A stretch of 64,000 nt of DNA, taken from NCBI RefSeq assembly GCF_026745355.1, contig NC_079209.1:19444987-19508986 (forward strand), in the 5' to 3' direction. The notes beneath the pieces were generated by a model. It made no database searches, was not told the DNA's origin, and saw nothing but the letters and a program-made list of their open reading frames with translations. This DNA is from Beta vulgaris subsp. vulgaris. Lineage: Eukaryota; Streptophyta; Magnoliopsida; Caryophyllales; Amaranthaceae. Made by a program: the position numbers and the translations under genes. This document shows positions 21,927 to 36,300 of the stretch, in pieces. Within the stretch, counting starts at the first letter, position 1, and each line of letters opens with the position of its first letter.

Positions 21927-22779
21927 TAGGGGTGCTTATCGAACAAGCCGGACCCGAATAATACTAGGCTCGGCTCAATCTCGTTTAACTTTTCATGGGC
22001 TTGGCTCGGCTCGTGATCTCAATGAGTTTGGGGAAGTCGAGCTCAGCTCGAGCTCATTATTAGCTTTTGCTGCTCGAGCTCGGCTCGTGAGCTCGACTAG
22101 GCTCAAGCTCGCTTTCAGTCTTGGCTTGAACTCAGGTTCGATTATGGGGCTCGAGCTTGATTATGGGCTCGAGCTCGTTTGGGAATTTTTTTTTCCGAAA
22201 AACTGTATATATCTTAGTTGAGTTAATGTTTTTAAAGAAATACTTCCTCTGTAACAAAATTATTGCAACAATTTGGCTCGGTAGAACCTCCTAGTCAAAA
22301 TTTGGTAATTGTATGTAGAGGGGGAATTAGTGAAAAGGAGGAAAGAGAAAAAAGGGGGGTCATTGGGTTTGTTGCCCATGTAAAGTTAGGGAGTGATAAT
22401 GATAATTTTAGGTTTTTCAGTAATGGTATTGATGTAAATATGTTGAATTTTTCTTACTAAATTAAGTAAGTTTTAAATTGTTGCATTTTTGTGTTACAGC
22501 CAAATACGGCAAATGTTGCATTTCTTTTGTTACGAAGGAAGTACTTAATATAATTTTTAATGTATAAATAATTTTTTAAAATCAAATATTTTTTAATATC
22601 AATTATTTTTTAGTATAAAATAATAATCAAGCTGTTCACGAGCTTTTGAGCCGAGCTTTGCTTAGCTAAGCTCGGCTCGTTTAAATCTTGAGTCGAGCCA
22701 CAACGAGCCGAGCTTTGACCGAACCGAGCCCGAACTGTTCGCAAACTTGTCAGGCTCATTAATCTCATTATCACCCCTA
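21927..22779. mobile_element. hAT-type MITE with GGCTCG-rich inverted arms
   Basis: Ends TAGGGGTG at 21927 and CACCCCTA at 22779 are inverted. Flanks AACATGCG and AACATACA match at 6 of 8 bases, fitting an aged 8-bp duplication. The left arm (21960-22180) is packed with GGCTCG and GAGCTC words; the right arm (22630-22730) holds the complement. The middle shows no gene. Confidence 0.75.
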
Positions 22780-23008
22780 AACATACATATCAAGAAAGTT
22801 ATTCTCCAGCAACAACACAATAAAATCCCCCAACTCATTATCATCATAAACTCTTTTGAGCCCTTCCTCTAGATTTAGTCCAGGATCTATGTATATCTTC
22901 CTAGAACCCTCATCATTAGTTCCTTAATTCAAAACCAGCGCAGTTGAAGTGTTTTAATAATCTAGAAGTGTTATTGAAATGAAACATGTACTTCAAGGAC
23001 TTTAAAAG

Positions 23009-23722
23009 TTTAGGAACATAGATGCATAATGCGGAAAATCAAGTATCAAATATTTGTACATCTATCCCAAGATCATTGCATAAATTAGTATGAATCAAAC
23101 AATAGAATAGAATTATACCTTTGATGTGTATGTTCCTCTTGTCCACCAAACTTCTAGTGGAGATCACCTTAGAACGTCAAGCGCCGTTCCTCTAATGTTA
23201 GTCCACGAACAACACTTGGATCACCACGTATGCTAGTACGGAAGAGAGACAAACTCACTTGCTTTTGGTGGTGTATGAGGGCCGAAATATAGGGAGGAAA
23301 ACTGAGAGAAAAATCAGATTTTTCTCTTAAGAAGATGACACACACAAAAGATGCTCAACAATGTAACTCCTAATACAAATATATAGGAGTGGTTACAAGT
23401 GAACTTCATGAGGTTTTATTGGCCTCATAATGTGATACATTATGAGCCTAATAAACGCATAAGGTACACATCTTTTCCATCCACCAAAAAACCGTCCAAC
23501 CCATTTCACAAATGGGTTTGGATATTATCCAAGTGTTATTACTTGTGTGACCTCATAGGACCCAATAATACTAGTAGATGGCCCTAATCATATTAGTCCA
23601 ACAAACCACAATTAGCTTCTAGCAAAATGTTGTGATCATCTAATATTATTGAATATATTATCTCCATAACTTATCCTAATATTATTTAGTTTATTACACT
23701 TGATCGAGGACAAAATCCTTCA
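23009..23722 (-). repeat. copia-2 3' LTR
   Basis: 714 bp, matching 40960-41674. The outer terminal dinucleotide has become TT instead of TG in plus reading; the inner end is TTCA. A polypurine tract reading CAAGTGGGAGAT on the minus strand adjoins it at 23723-23734. Confidence 0.93.
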
Positions 23723-23734
23723 ATCTCCCACTTG

Positions 23735-24533
23735 TCTAAGAACAAGTGTGTAACCTCAAACTCCTTAAGTCGCTTAATGTCTAACTTGATGATATGATAA
23801 CATCATATGTTCATCATACCAATATTCAAGTCGTTCCTTGAAATCTGAGTTCGAACTGTCGAAACAAATGATTAACTTCTTAATCCATTTGAGCACGGCC
23901 ATGCATTTTCAGTTCTCACTCTTCAAGAGGCCAAGACACCAATCCTAACTCTTAGGAGGACTTATCCAATCTTCTATGACCAAAGCTCCCACTCAATTTA
24001 TAGCAGTTCTGATCGCTGCTTTTATAACCTCCTTTTACGGCACGGCGTTTTGCAGCGTCAAGAACATACTAATCCTTAAGTAAGAACAGTTTCATACTCA
24101 TGTCAAAGGAATCCACTAAATATATTAATAAGAGTCTCATAAACCTTTTTCGAGAACTCCCACTAGGTCTGCCCAGCGTGTATCAACTATACAAGCCTAT
24201 GCAAATGACTAGACATCTCCATGTCCCTATAGCCCATGAAACTGCGCTATCAATCAACTTGCAATCTAGTCCATGAAATTGAATCATTTACGTTCAACTT
24301 AATGATTCGAACTAGGGACTAAGGTATATTATAACTCCTGTTCACTGGATAGAGTTCCATTTGTCAAATCACGTATTTGACAATTCTATCAAACGTTATA
24401 AAATACTTTGAACGTTTTATTTAATACTAAACCAAGATTAAATAAGAACAAAACTTTTATTGATAAACATAAACATAACATATCAAAGCGAGTAATTATA
24501 ACTGTGAACTAATTAAAAGTAAATAGTACACAA
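23735..24533 (-). other. copia-2 3' untranslated region
   Basis: Lies between the RNase H stop and the polypurine tract. No frame or repeat of note. Confidence 0.6.
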
Positions 24534-26329
24534 TTAAACCCACTCTCCTATATGCTTAAGCCCTATAGCCCTAGTATGACTCTCATGCTTGGGCTGTGGC
24601 AAAGGTTTAGTCAAAGGATCAGCGACATTGCTATCCGTATGAACCTTACAACCACTTACATCCTTTCTCTCAACGATTTCTCGAATGAGATGAAACTTTC
24701 TAAGTACATGTTTACATCTTTGATGTGATCTTGGTTCCTTAGACTGAGCTATGGCACCATTGTTATCACAATGTAAAACAATACCATCTCCAACACTAGG
24801 CACTACTCCTAGCTCCAGAATGAACTTCTTCATCCAAACGGCTTCCTTTGCTGCAGCAATATACTCAGCTTCTGTGTAGAATCAGCGACAGTGCTTTGCT
24901 TTGAACTTTTCCAGCTCACTGCCCCTCCATTTAGACAAAAGATGAAACCAGATTGGGATCGGAAATCATCTTTGTCAGTTTGGAAACTTGCATCTGTGTA
25001 ACCCTCAACAATTAACTTACTTTCACCTCCATACACTAAGAAATTATCCTTAGTCCTTCTCAAGTACTTTAGGATATTCTTAGCTGCACTCCAGTGTGCG
25101 TCACCTGGATTTGATTGGAATCTGCTACACATGCTCAAGGCATATGAAACATCTGGGCGAGTACAAATCATGGAGTACATAATGGACCCTATAGCTGACG
25201 CATAAGGAACATTACTCATTCGCTTAATCTCATCAGGCCCAGAAGGACACTGAGTCTTGCTAAGCGACACTCCATGTTGCATGGGTAGGAAGCCTCTCTT
25301 AGAGTTTTCCATGTTGAACTTAGTGACGATCTTATCTATATAAGTTCGTTGGCTAAGTCCGATCATCCTCTTAGACCTATCCCTATAGATCTTGATCCCC
25401 AAAATGTACTCAGCGTTTCCAAGGTCTTTCATAGAAAAACAATGTTTTAACCATTCCTTGACTGACTCAAGCATGGGGATTGTTTCCTATGAGAAGTATG
25501 TCATCTACATACAAGACCAAGAAGACTATGTTACTCCCACTTTCCTTCTTAAACACAAGACTCTTCTCCTTTTATAGAAAACCAAACTGTTTGATTGTCT
25601 CATCAAACCAAGATTCCAACTCCGAGATGCTTGCTTCAATCCATAAATGGATTTTTGAAGCTTACATACGCTCCTAGGATTTTCTGGATCCACAAAACCC
25701 TCCGGCTGTGTCATATACACATCCTCTTTCAAGAACCCATTCAAGAAAGCGGTTTTGACATCCATTTGCCAAATCTCGTAATCATAAAAGGCGGCGATCG
25801 CTAGGAGTATCCGAACGGATTTAAGCATGGCTACCGGTGAAAAGGTTTCGTCATAGTCTATACCATGAACTTGCTTGAACCCTTTTGCAACCAACCTTGC
25901 TTTGTAAACCTGAATATTACCATCCTTGTCTGTTTTCACTTTGAAAACCCATTTGCAACCAATAGGTGTAACCCCATCGGGCAAATCTACCAAGTCCCAT
26001 ACTTGATTTTCAGACATGGATGCCATTTCGGACCTCATGGCTTCAAGCCATTTTTCGGAGTCTTCACTCATCAAAGCTTGCTTGTAAGTAGTAGGTTCCT
26101 CAAATTCTAAAATCATTATCTCAGAATTTTCGGTTAACAAGAAATCAACAAACCTCTTGGTTGGTATTCTTGTTCTACTAGACTTACGAGGGGCTGCAAC
26201 AGGAGAAATTTTCTTCTCAACAATTTGAGAATTTTCGCACGAATTAGATTCGAGTGGGACAGTAGGAGGTTCGTGTACGGGATGCACGTCCTCCAACACT
26301 TGGTCAGTTATGGGAGAAGATTCCTCCAA
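24534..26329 (-). pseudogene. copia-2 reverse transcriptase and RNase H
   Basis: Minus strand. The linker reads [14 protein letters not shown], then RT motifs [57 protein letters not shown] frame shift at about 25560 follows. The catalytic YVDDILLIGN is intact in the next frame (about 25517-25488). RT continues to LSMCSRFQSNPGDAHW and RNase H shows YTDASFQTDKDDF and VSWKSSKQSTVADST. A second frame shift near 24870 leads into the end of RNase H (GDGIVLHCDNNGAI, KHVLRKFHLIREI). Only small indels separate it from an intact polyprotein. Confidence 0.93.
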
Positions 26330-26337
26330 AGGAGGAA

Positions 26338-27425
26338 CTACTTCAAGCCCAACATCTGGCTCTTGTGTCGTTGTCTTAACATAGGATGAACTATGTCCAT
26401 TTGTTGCTCTTCTCGAACTTCTTCGAGAAATACATTACTCCCACTTGCCTTTTTGGAAATAAAATCTTTTTCCAAAAAGACACCACGACGAGCAACAAAC
26501 ACTTTGCCCTCAGTGCGATTGTAGAAGTAATAGCCCTTGGTTTCCTTGGGATAACCCACAAAGAAACACTTATCTGATTTAGGGGCGAGTTTATCTGAAA
26601 GTAAACGCTTTACATAAACCTCACATCCCCAAATACGTAGAAAAGACAAGTTTGGAACTTTTCCACTCCATATCTCATATGGTGTCTTATCTACTGCCTT
26701 TGATGGAGTTCTATTAAGTGTGAAAGTAGCAGTTTCGAGAGCATATCCCCAGAAGGATATTGGAAGATCAGCAAAACTCATCATAGACCGAACCATATCA
26801 AGTAGAGTTCGGTTCCTCCTTTCCGAAACACCATTCAACTGAGGTGTTCCAGGCGGAGTGAGTTGTGAAAGAATTCCACAACTCTTCAAGTGATCATTAA
26901 ACTCTTGGCTCAAATATTCACCACCACGATCGGATCGCAGTGCTTTAATTATTTTGCCAAGCTGGTTTTGGACTTCATTTTGGAATTCTTTGAACTTTTC
27001 AAATGATTCCGACTTATGCTTCATTAAATAGACATATTCATATCTACTTAAATCGTCCGTAAAAGTAATGAAGTATCCAAACCCTCCCCTAGCTTTTGTG
27101 CTCATTGGTCCACATACATCAGTATGTATTAGGCCCAATAGATCACTGGCCCTTTCACCCTTTCCAGTAAAAGGTGACTTTGTCATTTTACCCATTAAAC
27201 ATGATTCACACACATCAAATGGTCAAAGTCAAAAGATGTTAGAAGTCCATCTTTATGTAACTTCTGAATGCGTTTCGCGTTTATGTGTCCTAAACGACAA
27301 TGCCATAAGTAAGTAGGATTAGAATCGCTTGATCTATGTTTTTTGCTGTCTATGTTAAGGACATCTTTGTCTAAGTCTAGGAATATAGACCATTAGACCT
27401 TTAGCAGTGGCATAAAACATTGAAT
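26338..27425 (-). pseudogene. copia-2 integrase
   Basis: The GAG-pre-integrase part (27425-27214) is shifted in frame but shows LGHINAKRIQKLHK in one frame. Then CESCLMGKMTKSPF, HTDVCGPMS, a catalytic Asp in FTDDLSRY, LRSDRGGEY (second Asp) and a Glu in GVSERRNRT form the DDE triad. The copia integrase C-terminal GKVPNLSFLRIWGCEVYVKR and FVGYPKETKGYYFY follow. 27213-26338 is one open frame, so the integrase core itself is intact. Confidence 0.93.
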
Positions 27426-28598
27426 TCAAATAAACAGAGAAACAACCTTTCTCAATTGTAAATGAAAACCCTTCATTATCCAAAACAGGATAGAAATAAT
27501 GTTTTTGGTAATAGCAGGAACGTAATAACAATTATTAAGCTCTAATATTAATCCAGAAGGCAAAGGTAGACTATAAGTCCCAACTGCAACGGCGGCAACT
27601 CTTGCACCATTTCCAACTCGCAGTTCCACCTCTCCTTTAGCCAAGGTTCTACTCCTTCTTAGTCCCTGCACATTCGAAGTAATGTGAGAAACACAACCGG
27701 TATCAAATACCCAAGAAGTAGATGTTGCTAAATTAATGTCAATGACATAGATACCTGAAGAAGAAGCCCCAGACTTCTTATCCTTCAAGTACTTTGGCAT
27801 TACGCTTCCAATGACCTATTTGATCACAATAGAAGCACTTGGCATTTGCGGCCACCTTTGGCTTTGCCTTTGCCTGTGGCTTAACTAGAGTCTTAGTGGC
27901 AACTTGCTTGCCCTTATCTTGCTTTTTCTTGCCAGCCCATTCTTTCTTAAAACCTTTTCCCTTTTGAACCATAATAACTTCTTTCTTAGGTACAACTGTG
28001 ATGTTTTGCTCGGCAATTATGAGCATCCCATGTAACTCAGCAAGGGTTTTCGATACCCCATTCATATTGAAGTTCAAACGAAACGTATTGAACCCCTCAT
28101 GAAGTGAGTGCAGAATGATGTCAGTAGCCAACTCTTGGCTATAAGGAAAGCCCAACCTCTCCATGGCTTCGAAATAACCAATCATTTCGAAGACATGAGT
28201 GGCGACCGGCTTGCCTTCAACTAACGAACACTCAAGAATAGCCTTGTGAGTTTCATACCTCTCTATCCGAGCTTGTTGTTGAAACATGGTTTTCAACTGT
28301 CGGATAATGCTATAGGCATCCAAGCTTGCAAACCTCTTTTGAAGGCTTGGTTCCATAGCCGCTAGCATAAGGCAAGTAACAATTACTGACCTTTCTGCAA
28401 CGGCCTTATGGGCCTCTTTCCAGCATCAGTAGAGGTAGTAGTTAAAACTGGGATCGGGGTTATAAACATCCTCTCGACCTTCGGACCTAAGAACAATTCT
28501 TAGATTCCTTTCCAATCAAGGAAGTTGTTCCCGTTCAATTTATCCTTCTCAAGGATTGAACGTAAGTTAAAAGGTGAATTATTGTTGTTACCAGACAT
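27426..28598 (-). pseudogene. copia-2 gag and protease
   Basis: The ATG at 28598 (minus) starts MSGNNN, followed by FNLRSILEKDKLNGNNFLDW. A stop breaks the frame near 28420, then a gag-domain frame runs 28368-27778 (ALECSLVEGKPV-like region, LHEGFNTFRLNFNMN, LAELHGML). A CCHC knuckle begins CFYCDQIGHWKRN, but a base loss there converts the last Cys region and shifts the frame. Protease follows in the next frame with WVFDTGCVSH (about 27714). The ATG and leader also exist in a second copy at 38837. Confidence 0.88.
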
Positions 28599-29350
28599 GA
28601 TATCTACATAGAAGATGCAAAAAGTAATAAGTATGTTTATCATAATAGCTTTTAACAAATTTTAAACACTTTAAAATAAAAGCTATGCACTTGACCAATT
28701 TTAACATGTCCCCTTTTTGAATCAAGTGGTTCTAAGATCCTATCAAACATGATTTATAAGTGGACTTTGGCCTCAACTTAAAACCAAGTTTAAAAGGTAA
28801 GTAAACTCCTTTACTAATTACAACATTTGTAATCTTAGTTAATGGGTGTTTGCTAAGGTGATTACGCTCCCAGGTAAGGAAGTTACCCACAACGTTGGGG
28901 AGACCTTCCTAATCCTAGACAGAGCATGTCACCCAAACACAAAACCCATAACTTTGCTACAAAATCCAAAACCTTTTGATGATTTTGTTGGGCCAAACCA
29001 AATAAACTTGCAAATTTCGGAAATTTACTCTACTTAGCCCAGATTGAAAGTAACACTCTGCTTTGGCAGAACCTATTACTAACATCAAGTTTTAGTTGGT
29101 GTTTATTTGGAATAGCAAAAACCCAATATTTTATTTAAGGGACCTAAGTAAATTATTATGTTGATTTATTACTAGTGAACATTTAAATAATTAAATCACA
29201 AGCATAATAAACTTAGAAAGCATTTAAAAGCAATATTATTTAAATGCATAAAATAAAATGTGATCCTAGTATGGCCCCTAAACCTAAAGACTACTCTTTA
29301 TGGCTCCCTTGTTGAATCACCATGGATCACCATCCTTGTACTTCATAGGA
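28480..29350. repeat. 871-bp direct duplication, copy adjoining the Helitron-1 3' end
   Basis: Matches 38721-39593 nearly base for base, with scattered substitutions and one-base indels. It contains the copia-2 gag start and part of the leader. Its right border is exactly the host T (plus A, 29350) next to the Helitron terminal CTAG. Confidence 0.95.
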
Positions 29351-29377
29351 CTAGCTTTATATGCACGCTATTCGTGC
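29351..29377 (-). other. Helitron-1 3' terminus: hairpin plus CTAG
   Basis: A 5-bp perfect stem with a 5-base loop, 8 bases from the terminal CTAG. It is the replication-stop and cleavage signal of Helitrons. Confidence 0.9.
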
Positions 29378-29603
29378 GAAGTAGTTTATGTAGTTAAATT
29401 ATTCCATACTTGCATCTAACTCTTTCTATATAAATTTTGGGTTTTATGTACATGCGTGTGAAATCATAATCGGATGTATATTAGTTGCATAATTACATAT
29501 AGTATTATTTTAAGGAAAAATTATTTACAAAATTTACCTACGAAAAAAATCTCCATAATGTAACAATATAATAACTAAGATAGTAAATGAAATATCTAGT
29601 GTT

Positions 29604-32600
29604 TCAACTATGAAATTTGCCTTCATGAAACTTTGTTAACCACATGCATTCCTCAGCCCAATCGACCTGCAGCGCATAACTAACTGTATAAGAATGTTCC
29701 GGATTGAAGTCTTGCATTGGTGGAGGTATGATCCAACAGAAGGTTTTGTATCCAAGTTTTGAGACCAATATTTCCATTATTTGTTTGCGTCCATTTGGCT
29801 GCAGTAACACAAACAATTGTGCATTTATTTTCAAGGGTGAGATATGGGATTCGAAATTATGCAATATATCCAAATGCAATGTGAGCTAGTTTGTAATAGA
29901 CAGAGAACCTGTTGAAGTATTAATTTTATGTCCGTAGCTGGGCATCCCAAAATGAGTTGTGCAAGATCATGAAGCATTGTGATTTTTAAAGTACCACTTT
30001 TATCACATATTGTTAGTCGAACTAACAATCTGTTAATAATATAAGATAAAAGTTTATCAGGTTAAATAATAAATAATGGTTGTTTGATGATCGTGATCAT
30101 ATGAGATCGAAAAATATACCTTGGAATGGTTACAACATCTGTAATATTGCAAGACTCACATGTGGGAACTCCATGGAAAAAGTTAACCTTTTTGAGACAA
30201 CGATGACATGCTTCATATATGATATTGTCAACATGCTCAAGGTGACACGTATTAGCAATAACTCGATAATATTGCACCTGTAAGACAATTGTAATGTATT
30301 TATTATTCATGTATAGGTTTATTTTAGTTTTATAAAATAAGGAGTAAGGGTCTAATTACTTACTTTTCTCATAGCATGGAAGGTAGCTAATCGAATCCGG
30401 GGAGCATTTGAAATATCAATGGATGATTGTAAGGAGAAAGGAGTTGAGCGAAAACAGGCAACCCTTTTCTTCGCTAATTTATCAGATTCATACCTATTAA
30501 TATAGAAGATAAAGTTAGTCAAAAAAATAATTAATTTAGGATACACATTAATAAAAAAAAGTAGTATAGGAGCAAATTATATGGTGCATACCATGTAGAT
30601 AATGAAGTAGTTAAGTCATCTACTTTGTTAACATAAATCCTGGAGTAAAATCCAGTCGTAAGATATGTCCGGCCTATGTTTAAGATTGAGATAAAAATAT
30701 TATCACATATTAATATGACACTTATAAATATGAAAATGAAATGCAAATTATGACAATTCATATATAGTTTAATACTCTACCACGAAAGCTCTTTACATGT
30801 AAACCACATGCAAAAAGAATTGGACAAAAATCAGCTTCGGTGTTAAGATGTCCATCCTCAAGTATGTGCACAAATTCATTCCAAATGGTGAACTTTATAA
30901 TCGTCAAACTGCGAGTAAGAAATTCGATATTTAGGAACATTTTGTGTTAAATGAATATAGAGATAATATGCAAATCTCCTAGCGTCTTCGGAGACTACGT
31001 CGGTCCCCGAGTTATGTGTGGTCTCACGGCATGGCGACTTCATCGGTGTCGCTGTCATTTCGCTGGCGTTGTTCACCTCCCCATCATGGTGTTCATGACA
31101 TTGTCTAGTTCATTCTTTAAATTCAACTTCTGGGAAAATTGGAAGAAAATATGAAAATCATAAGCAAAATTGAAGAATTTAAAAGCCCATTTTCTGCCAA
31201 CATTGCGACGGCGTAAAATGAAGAACTAAAGTTTCTATTATAGCATTGTCGGTGAGTATGAATTTCTTAGTTTCTTTTTATTGCATGTGAGAAATCCACT
31301 AAATTTTTTAGTTTTTTATATTCATTTTTTTAGGGGTAGTTTTTGATATTCATAATATGGGAAATCTGCTTTAGCTTTCAGAACTCAAAAGAACACAGAG
31401 TCACGCATGGTCTTGGGGAAGATAACTACTGCTCGTGCTACACATTGGAGTTCTTTTATTTTTTAAGTGGATGGTGCATTGTAATCAAGCCCTCACAATT
31501 TTTGTATGTGTGAATCACTTTTACTTGGAGCAAAACTTAATTTGACTCCATTTACATTGCTAAGTTTCAAATCTATTTTAGCTTTCAAAAGAATGGTGAT
31601 TTATGTTGTAAATAAAAAGATGGTGATTTTTGTTGTTTTAAAACCGAATTATGGTTCTTTATAGAAGTTGACAGTGAAAATGTCTCAAACTTTTTTTTTT
31701 TATGATTGTATCCAAATTTTTTTTTGAGGGATTCAAATTACAAATTGTTTTCCTTGCTCTGTGTCGATCAATTTATTAATACTTCATTCTCGCCTATAGT
31801 TATAATAAAAAAGGCTCAAAAGGGAAAAAAAAATGTGTCATACATTAGAAATCTTAAAAACATAGCACATATATTAACCAACATCTGAATTTAAAATAAA
31901 ATAGAGCACATATATACCTTTTGAGAAGGCGCTGGTTGAACTTGATATTGCCTGCGATGTGGTTGGATTATTACAGTGATTGCTTGGGGAAGTACCTTAA
32001 ATAAAATTACAGAGAAAAAATTAATATTGCATTATTATGAAGAACAACCCACTGTTTTTATACTTTGTTATTAGTTATTACCTGTATTTTCAGATAAACG
32101 CAACTCATAAAGAAAGTAAAGTAATTGAGAATCACCTCTTGCTTGTGATTTCCACTCTTACTCTTGTTTTTTTTTTCTACTCTTCATTTGGTTTCATTAC
32201 CCGCTAAGTATAAACATACCAATAAATGTATCAATTTATGAAAAAAATAGTACCTTTTGAAGAACAAAGTAAATAATAAAAGAATTACCTTTTGACTTGT
32301 TTCTTCCATTGAGAACTACCATTGAGAGTTGACAATGATGTCTGTTGTTTGCACATAAGGGAGTGCATAAGAGGAAGAACTTTCAACAATTTTGGAGAGT
32401 TTAACTGTTTTTGGGAAGTGAAAATTGATACTTCTATTAGATTTGAACGGTTAGTTATGGGAGTTTCTCCCACTATTTTAGGGATTTAATTTTTTTTAAA
32501 AAAATTGGGTTCATAATCTGGTTACTGAGTAATGCACTTCTTACGGTTTATTGGGTTTTAAAAAGTATCGGCAGTTGGTTGCCTCTATATTTTTTTTTTT

Positions 32601-33153
32601 TGTGTCTCCTTATATATAGCTGTAATTTTTAACATTTGGTGAGGGTAAAATAGGGGTTTTTATATTTTGGTGTCCCCCCTTAGTTGCCTTATAGTATAGA
32701 GATTTGTTTCCAGTTTGGGACGATTTTATTATTCTCATCGGCGTGTACTACTTGTACCCCACGTAGTACATAAATAAATCCCTCGTGAAGCATTCCTAAG
32801 AAGTTTCCAACATGGGGCGAAAATATAGTGCATTGTACGCACTCACCCTATCATTAAAAACAAAATAAAAGTTGCTAAGAGTGTCTTGTACCATTGTGAA
32901 ATAAATTTACACTACATTACTCTTAATTTTATTTTACCTCGACATCAACGAAAAGCATTTTCCATATCTGCTTAGTTGTTCCGCGTTGATTGTATTTGAA
33001 AACATCGTAGTTACGAACCAATCGAGCCCTGACATTATATCGTCGTACCCCGCAAGGATATAAATGCATAAATGGTGGATAATGGATCTCCATCCTGAAG
33101 AGATATATTAGACATAAAAATATATTTACATGTAATTTTAAAATGAGTAACAT
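29604..33153 (-). pseudogene. Helitron-1 RPA1-like single-strand DNA-binding protein, multi-exon
   Basis: Scattered minus-strand exons. About 33075-32929 reads NVRARLVRNYDVFKYNQRG and KMLFVDVE, the first OB fold of RPA70. About 30940-30760 reads FTIWNEFVHILEDG (second OB-fold region). About 30310-30060 reads YEACHRCLKK and CESCN, the zinc-ribbon Cys pairs of the third OB fold, with IPRYIFR. 29879-29604 is the C-terminal segment (EILVSKLGYKTFCWIIPP). Plant Helitrons carry such genes, thought to coat single strands during rolling-circle transposition. Exon borders are approximate and the lengths between them are AT-rich. I cannot say whether splicing would give an intact protein. Confidence 0.75.
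31150..32900 (-). other. Helitron-1 region between RPA exons
   Basis: AT-rich, with T runs and no recognised frame apart from weak ones. It probably represents introns and spacer of the RPA-like gene. Confidence 0.4.
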
Positions 33154-33384
33154 GATATGTACATCTACATCACATTACAATTTAGGTATCAAAATAAGAT
33201 CATAATTGTAATGATGAAATTCAATCAGTTATACGATCATGATATGAGCATGAGATTATTATGAAGTAACTCATAATAGTAAAGTACATAAATTAGGTAG
33301 AACCATGACTATATTTCAATCAGTTACATTGTGCTATTATTACAAAGTGGTATTTCAAGATTTTACATAAAATGTCAGCTACGA

Positions 33385-36300
33385 TTATTCAGAAGGCAAT
33401 AAAACTTCTTTATATACAATATTCTTTGTAAACACCCCTTGATGTCCTTGTACATTTCCTTTTTTACCACAATCTTTGTTGTGTTCTCTGAGGTTCCGCG
33501 TGATAATGCCACATAGAGTTGCCCGTGGCTGAATACATGATCTGGTAGGTATATGCCAACATGGGGTATAGTTTACCCCTGAGACTTGTTTATTGTCAAG
33601 GCAAAACTAACTTTCACTGGAAACTGCTTTCTAACCAGCTCAAATGGCAATTTTATATCTTCAGCACTCTTTAATGGAATTCTGGGCAGGAAAACTCTGC
33701 TTCCCCTAGAATGCCCTGTTAAAATCTCAGCATCTATAAAATGATCCTTTAGTCCACGACAAAGCAATCGTGTTCCATTGCAAAGCCCATTCTTAGGATC
33801 GATGTTTCTCAACAGCATTAAGGGTACCCTAGGTTTCAAAGTGAGAGCATGAGGAGGCAATCCCGAAGCTGAAATTGAATTCAGAAACTCTTGCTGATAC
33901 AAATTTCTCCTATCTTCGGGAACAGAATCAATCGAATAGTATGTTTTTCCTTCTCCGAGAAATTTCTCAACAACCTTATCATTAATCTTGTCAGCATCTT
34001 CGTTGAGGGTGTGATGATGGCCCTTTCAACCATATACTTTCCTTCTCCCACATGTTGACTTAGATTTGGAAAAACCTGGTCAATCAACATTTCGATCGAG
34101 ACATCATCAGTTGATGGTATTACCATATGGTTTGGGAGTTTTATCGTGTGATCTGACACGGTTGGTTCATCTCCATTCCCAATTGAGAGCAGTCGAGTAG
34201 CAAATGCGCTATCATCTCTTGTTCTCATATTTTCTCTCAAATGCAAAATACTGACGTGTCTCCAAATAGGGGACTTGACAAATGACGCATCGATCATTTG
34301 TGCTCTTGTTCCGTTTCGAACCACTGGTAACACTTGTCTGAAATCACCACCAAACACAATAATTTTTCCTCCAAATGGTAAGTCATTTTCCATTAGGTCT
34401 TTCAGTGAACGATCAACGGCTTCAAAATGATATCTATGTGTCATTGGAGCCTCATCCCATATAATTATGGAAGAGTGCTTTAGTAAAGTGGCAGTTTTAG
34501 AACGTTTGGTGAATGAGCAAGTTGAGTTGTTATCAGGTTGCAATGGGAGCTGAAAAGTTGAGTGCGATGTTCTTCCCTGATGCAACAACGTCGCTGCAAT
34601 TCCAGAGGTTGCTGTCGGAACACCAATTTCACCTCTTCCTTTTACGGTTGCTAAGAGTGCCCTGTATAAGAATGTCTTGCCTGTACCTCCTAGACCATCA
34701 ACGAAAAAAGCTCCACCAGTTTTTGAGATCACAGCATCCATAATGGTGTTGTACGCATGTTGTTGATCGCTATTAAAGTGTCACGCACGTTAAGTCCTCT
34801 TCTGGAACTGGCACAGAAAAGTACTCCTCCATGATTGCTGGAAGATCATCGATGTCCTCAGTACTTTCAGGTAAACTTGGCAACTCTGTGAAGTCAGAAA
34901 TTCTTTTTCTCAGCGGCCGTAATAAACGATCTAAATCCTGCAAAAGCTTATGAGTGAGAACACCATTGTTAGTTGTCGTGCTTGAAGATGGATAATCCTC
35001 AACCATGTACGTGAAGAACTCGTCCCATAGGGCACGTAATCCAGTGGGTTGGCAGTATACCAAGATGGTTGCGAATAATCTTCGTAATGATGATGGCATT
35101 CTTACAAAAGACACTTCTAAAATACACTGACGGATGCTTTCATCACTCTCAATTAGACCAAGGGATTCCGTAGCAGCTCTGAATGTCGGTTGTGTGACAC
35201 CATTGACCGTTCTCAGATGTTAAAATGATTGGGGACTTCGCACGTGGTTGAGCAATAATCTCATGTAAAATCTCTCTCCTTCAAGTGGAGAAGCAACGTA
35301 CAATCGACCAATAACTCGCTGATTACTTCTCCTAATCTGCCACTCACACCTAGACTTAATCCACCTGTAGTGCTCTGGAAATTCTCTATAAAGAAATCTT
35401 CTTGCACCTGGATCAGTTTCATTTATCTTAAAGAACTGAGTCAGCATCGTTCTGGAGTTTCTTGGGTCTTCTAATACGTCTGAAATTAGGCAGTTCTCTT
35501 CGAATCTCACTTGATGCATGTTTGGCAAATGCACTTGCAAACGATCAACAGATGGATACATTCGAGTTAATGGGAATTTGTAGATTTTCCAAAAAGCTAC
35601 GGGTGCGCAAATCCATCTCGCATCCACGTATTGTGCAATCTCATCACCATTCTTAACTTCCATGGATACTCTATCTGAACCCTTATGTATATATTTATAG
35701 AGATATTTGACACACTTAATGCTGCTGCATATCTCTAAATTGACGTGACAGTCGTACTTTAAGAGCAAAAATGGATTGTAGGGAACTACCCATCGGTTGT
35801 CTACTTTTATCCGAGAATTTTGACGCAATGGTACAGGTGGACGATCTTCTCGGCGACGATATAGAGGATATGAGTCATTTCCCTGCATTGTTGCATTAGT
35901 AAATGACTTTGGGATCCTTTTTTACAACCCCCTTGTTTCATGCATGGGGAATCCCTGTTGTGAACACCACATGGACCGTGAATCATTTGTTTAAGAACTT
36001 TTTTGTACAACTCCGGTTCTTGTTGTTCATCTGGAATTTCTGCTCTGACAATTATATCGTAGTCAATCCGGAGTGGTTAGCTTGTCAGTTTGTTCGAGGA
36101 TCAACAACATATGAATGCGGAAGACCCCTCTTTTGGAATTCCACATACATACATAAGTAACCACCTTTCACAGGATTCCCCTTCTAGAACATCTTTTTTA
36201 ACTCTTCAAATTTAGCATGAAACACCCTTGTTAGTAGATCTGGCCGATCATTTGGAACTTGTCCAGGCAATAGTTCTGATTATATTTCCGACCAAGATGG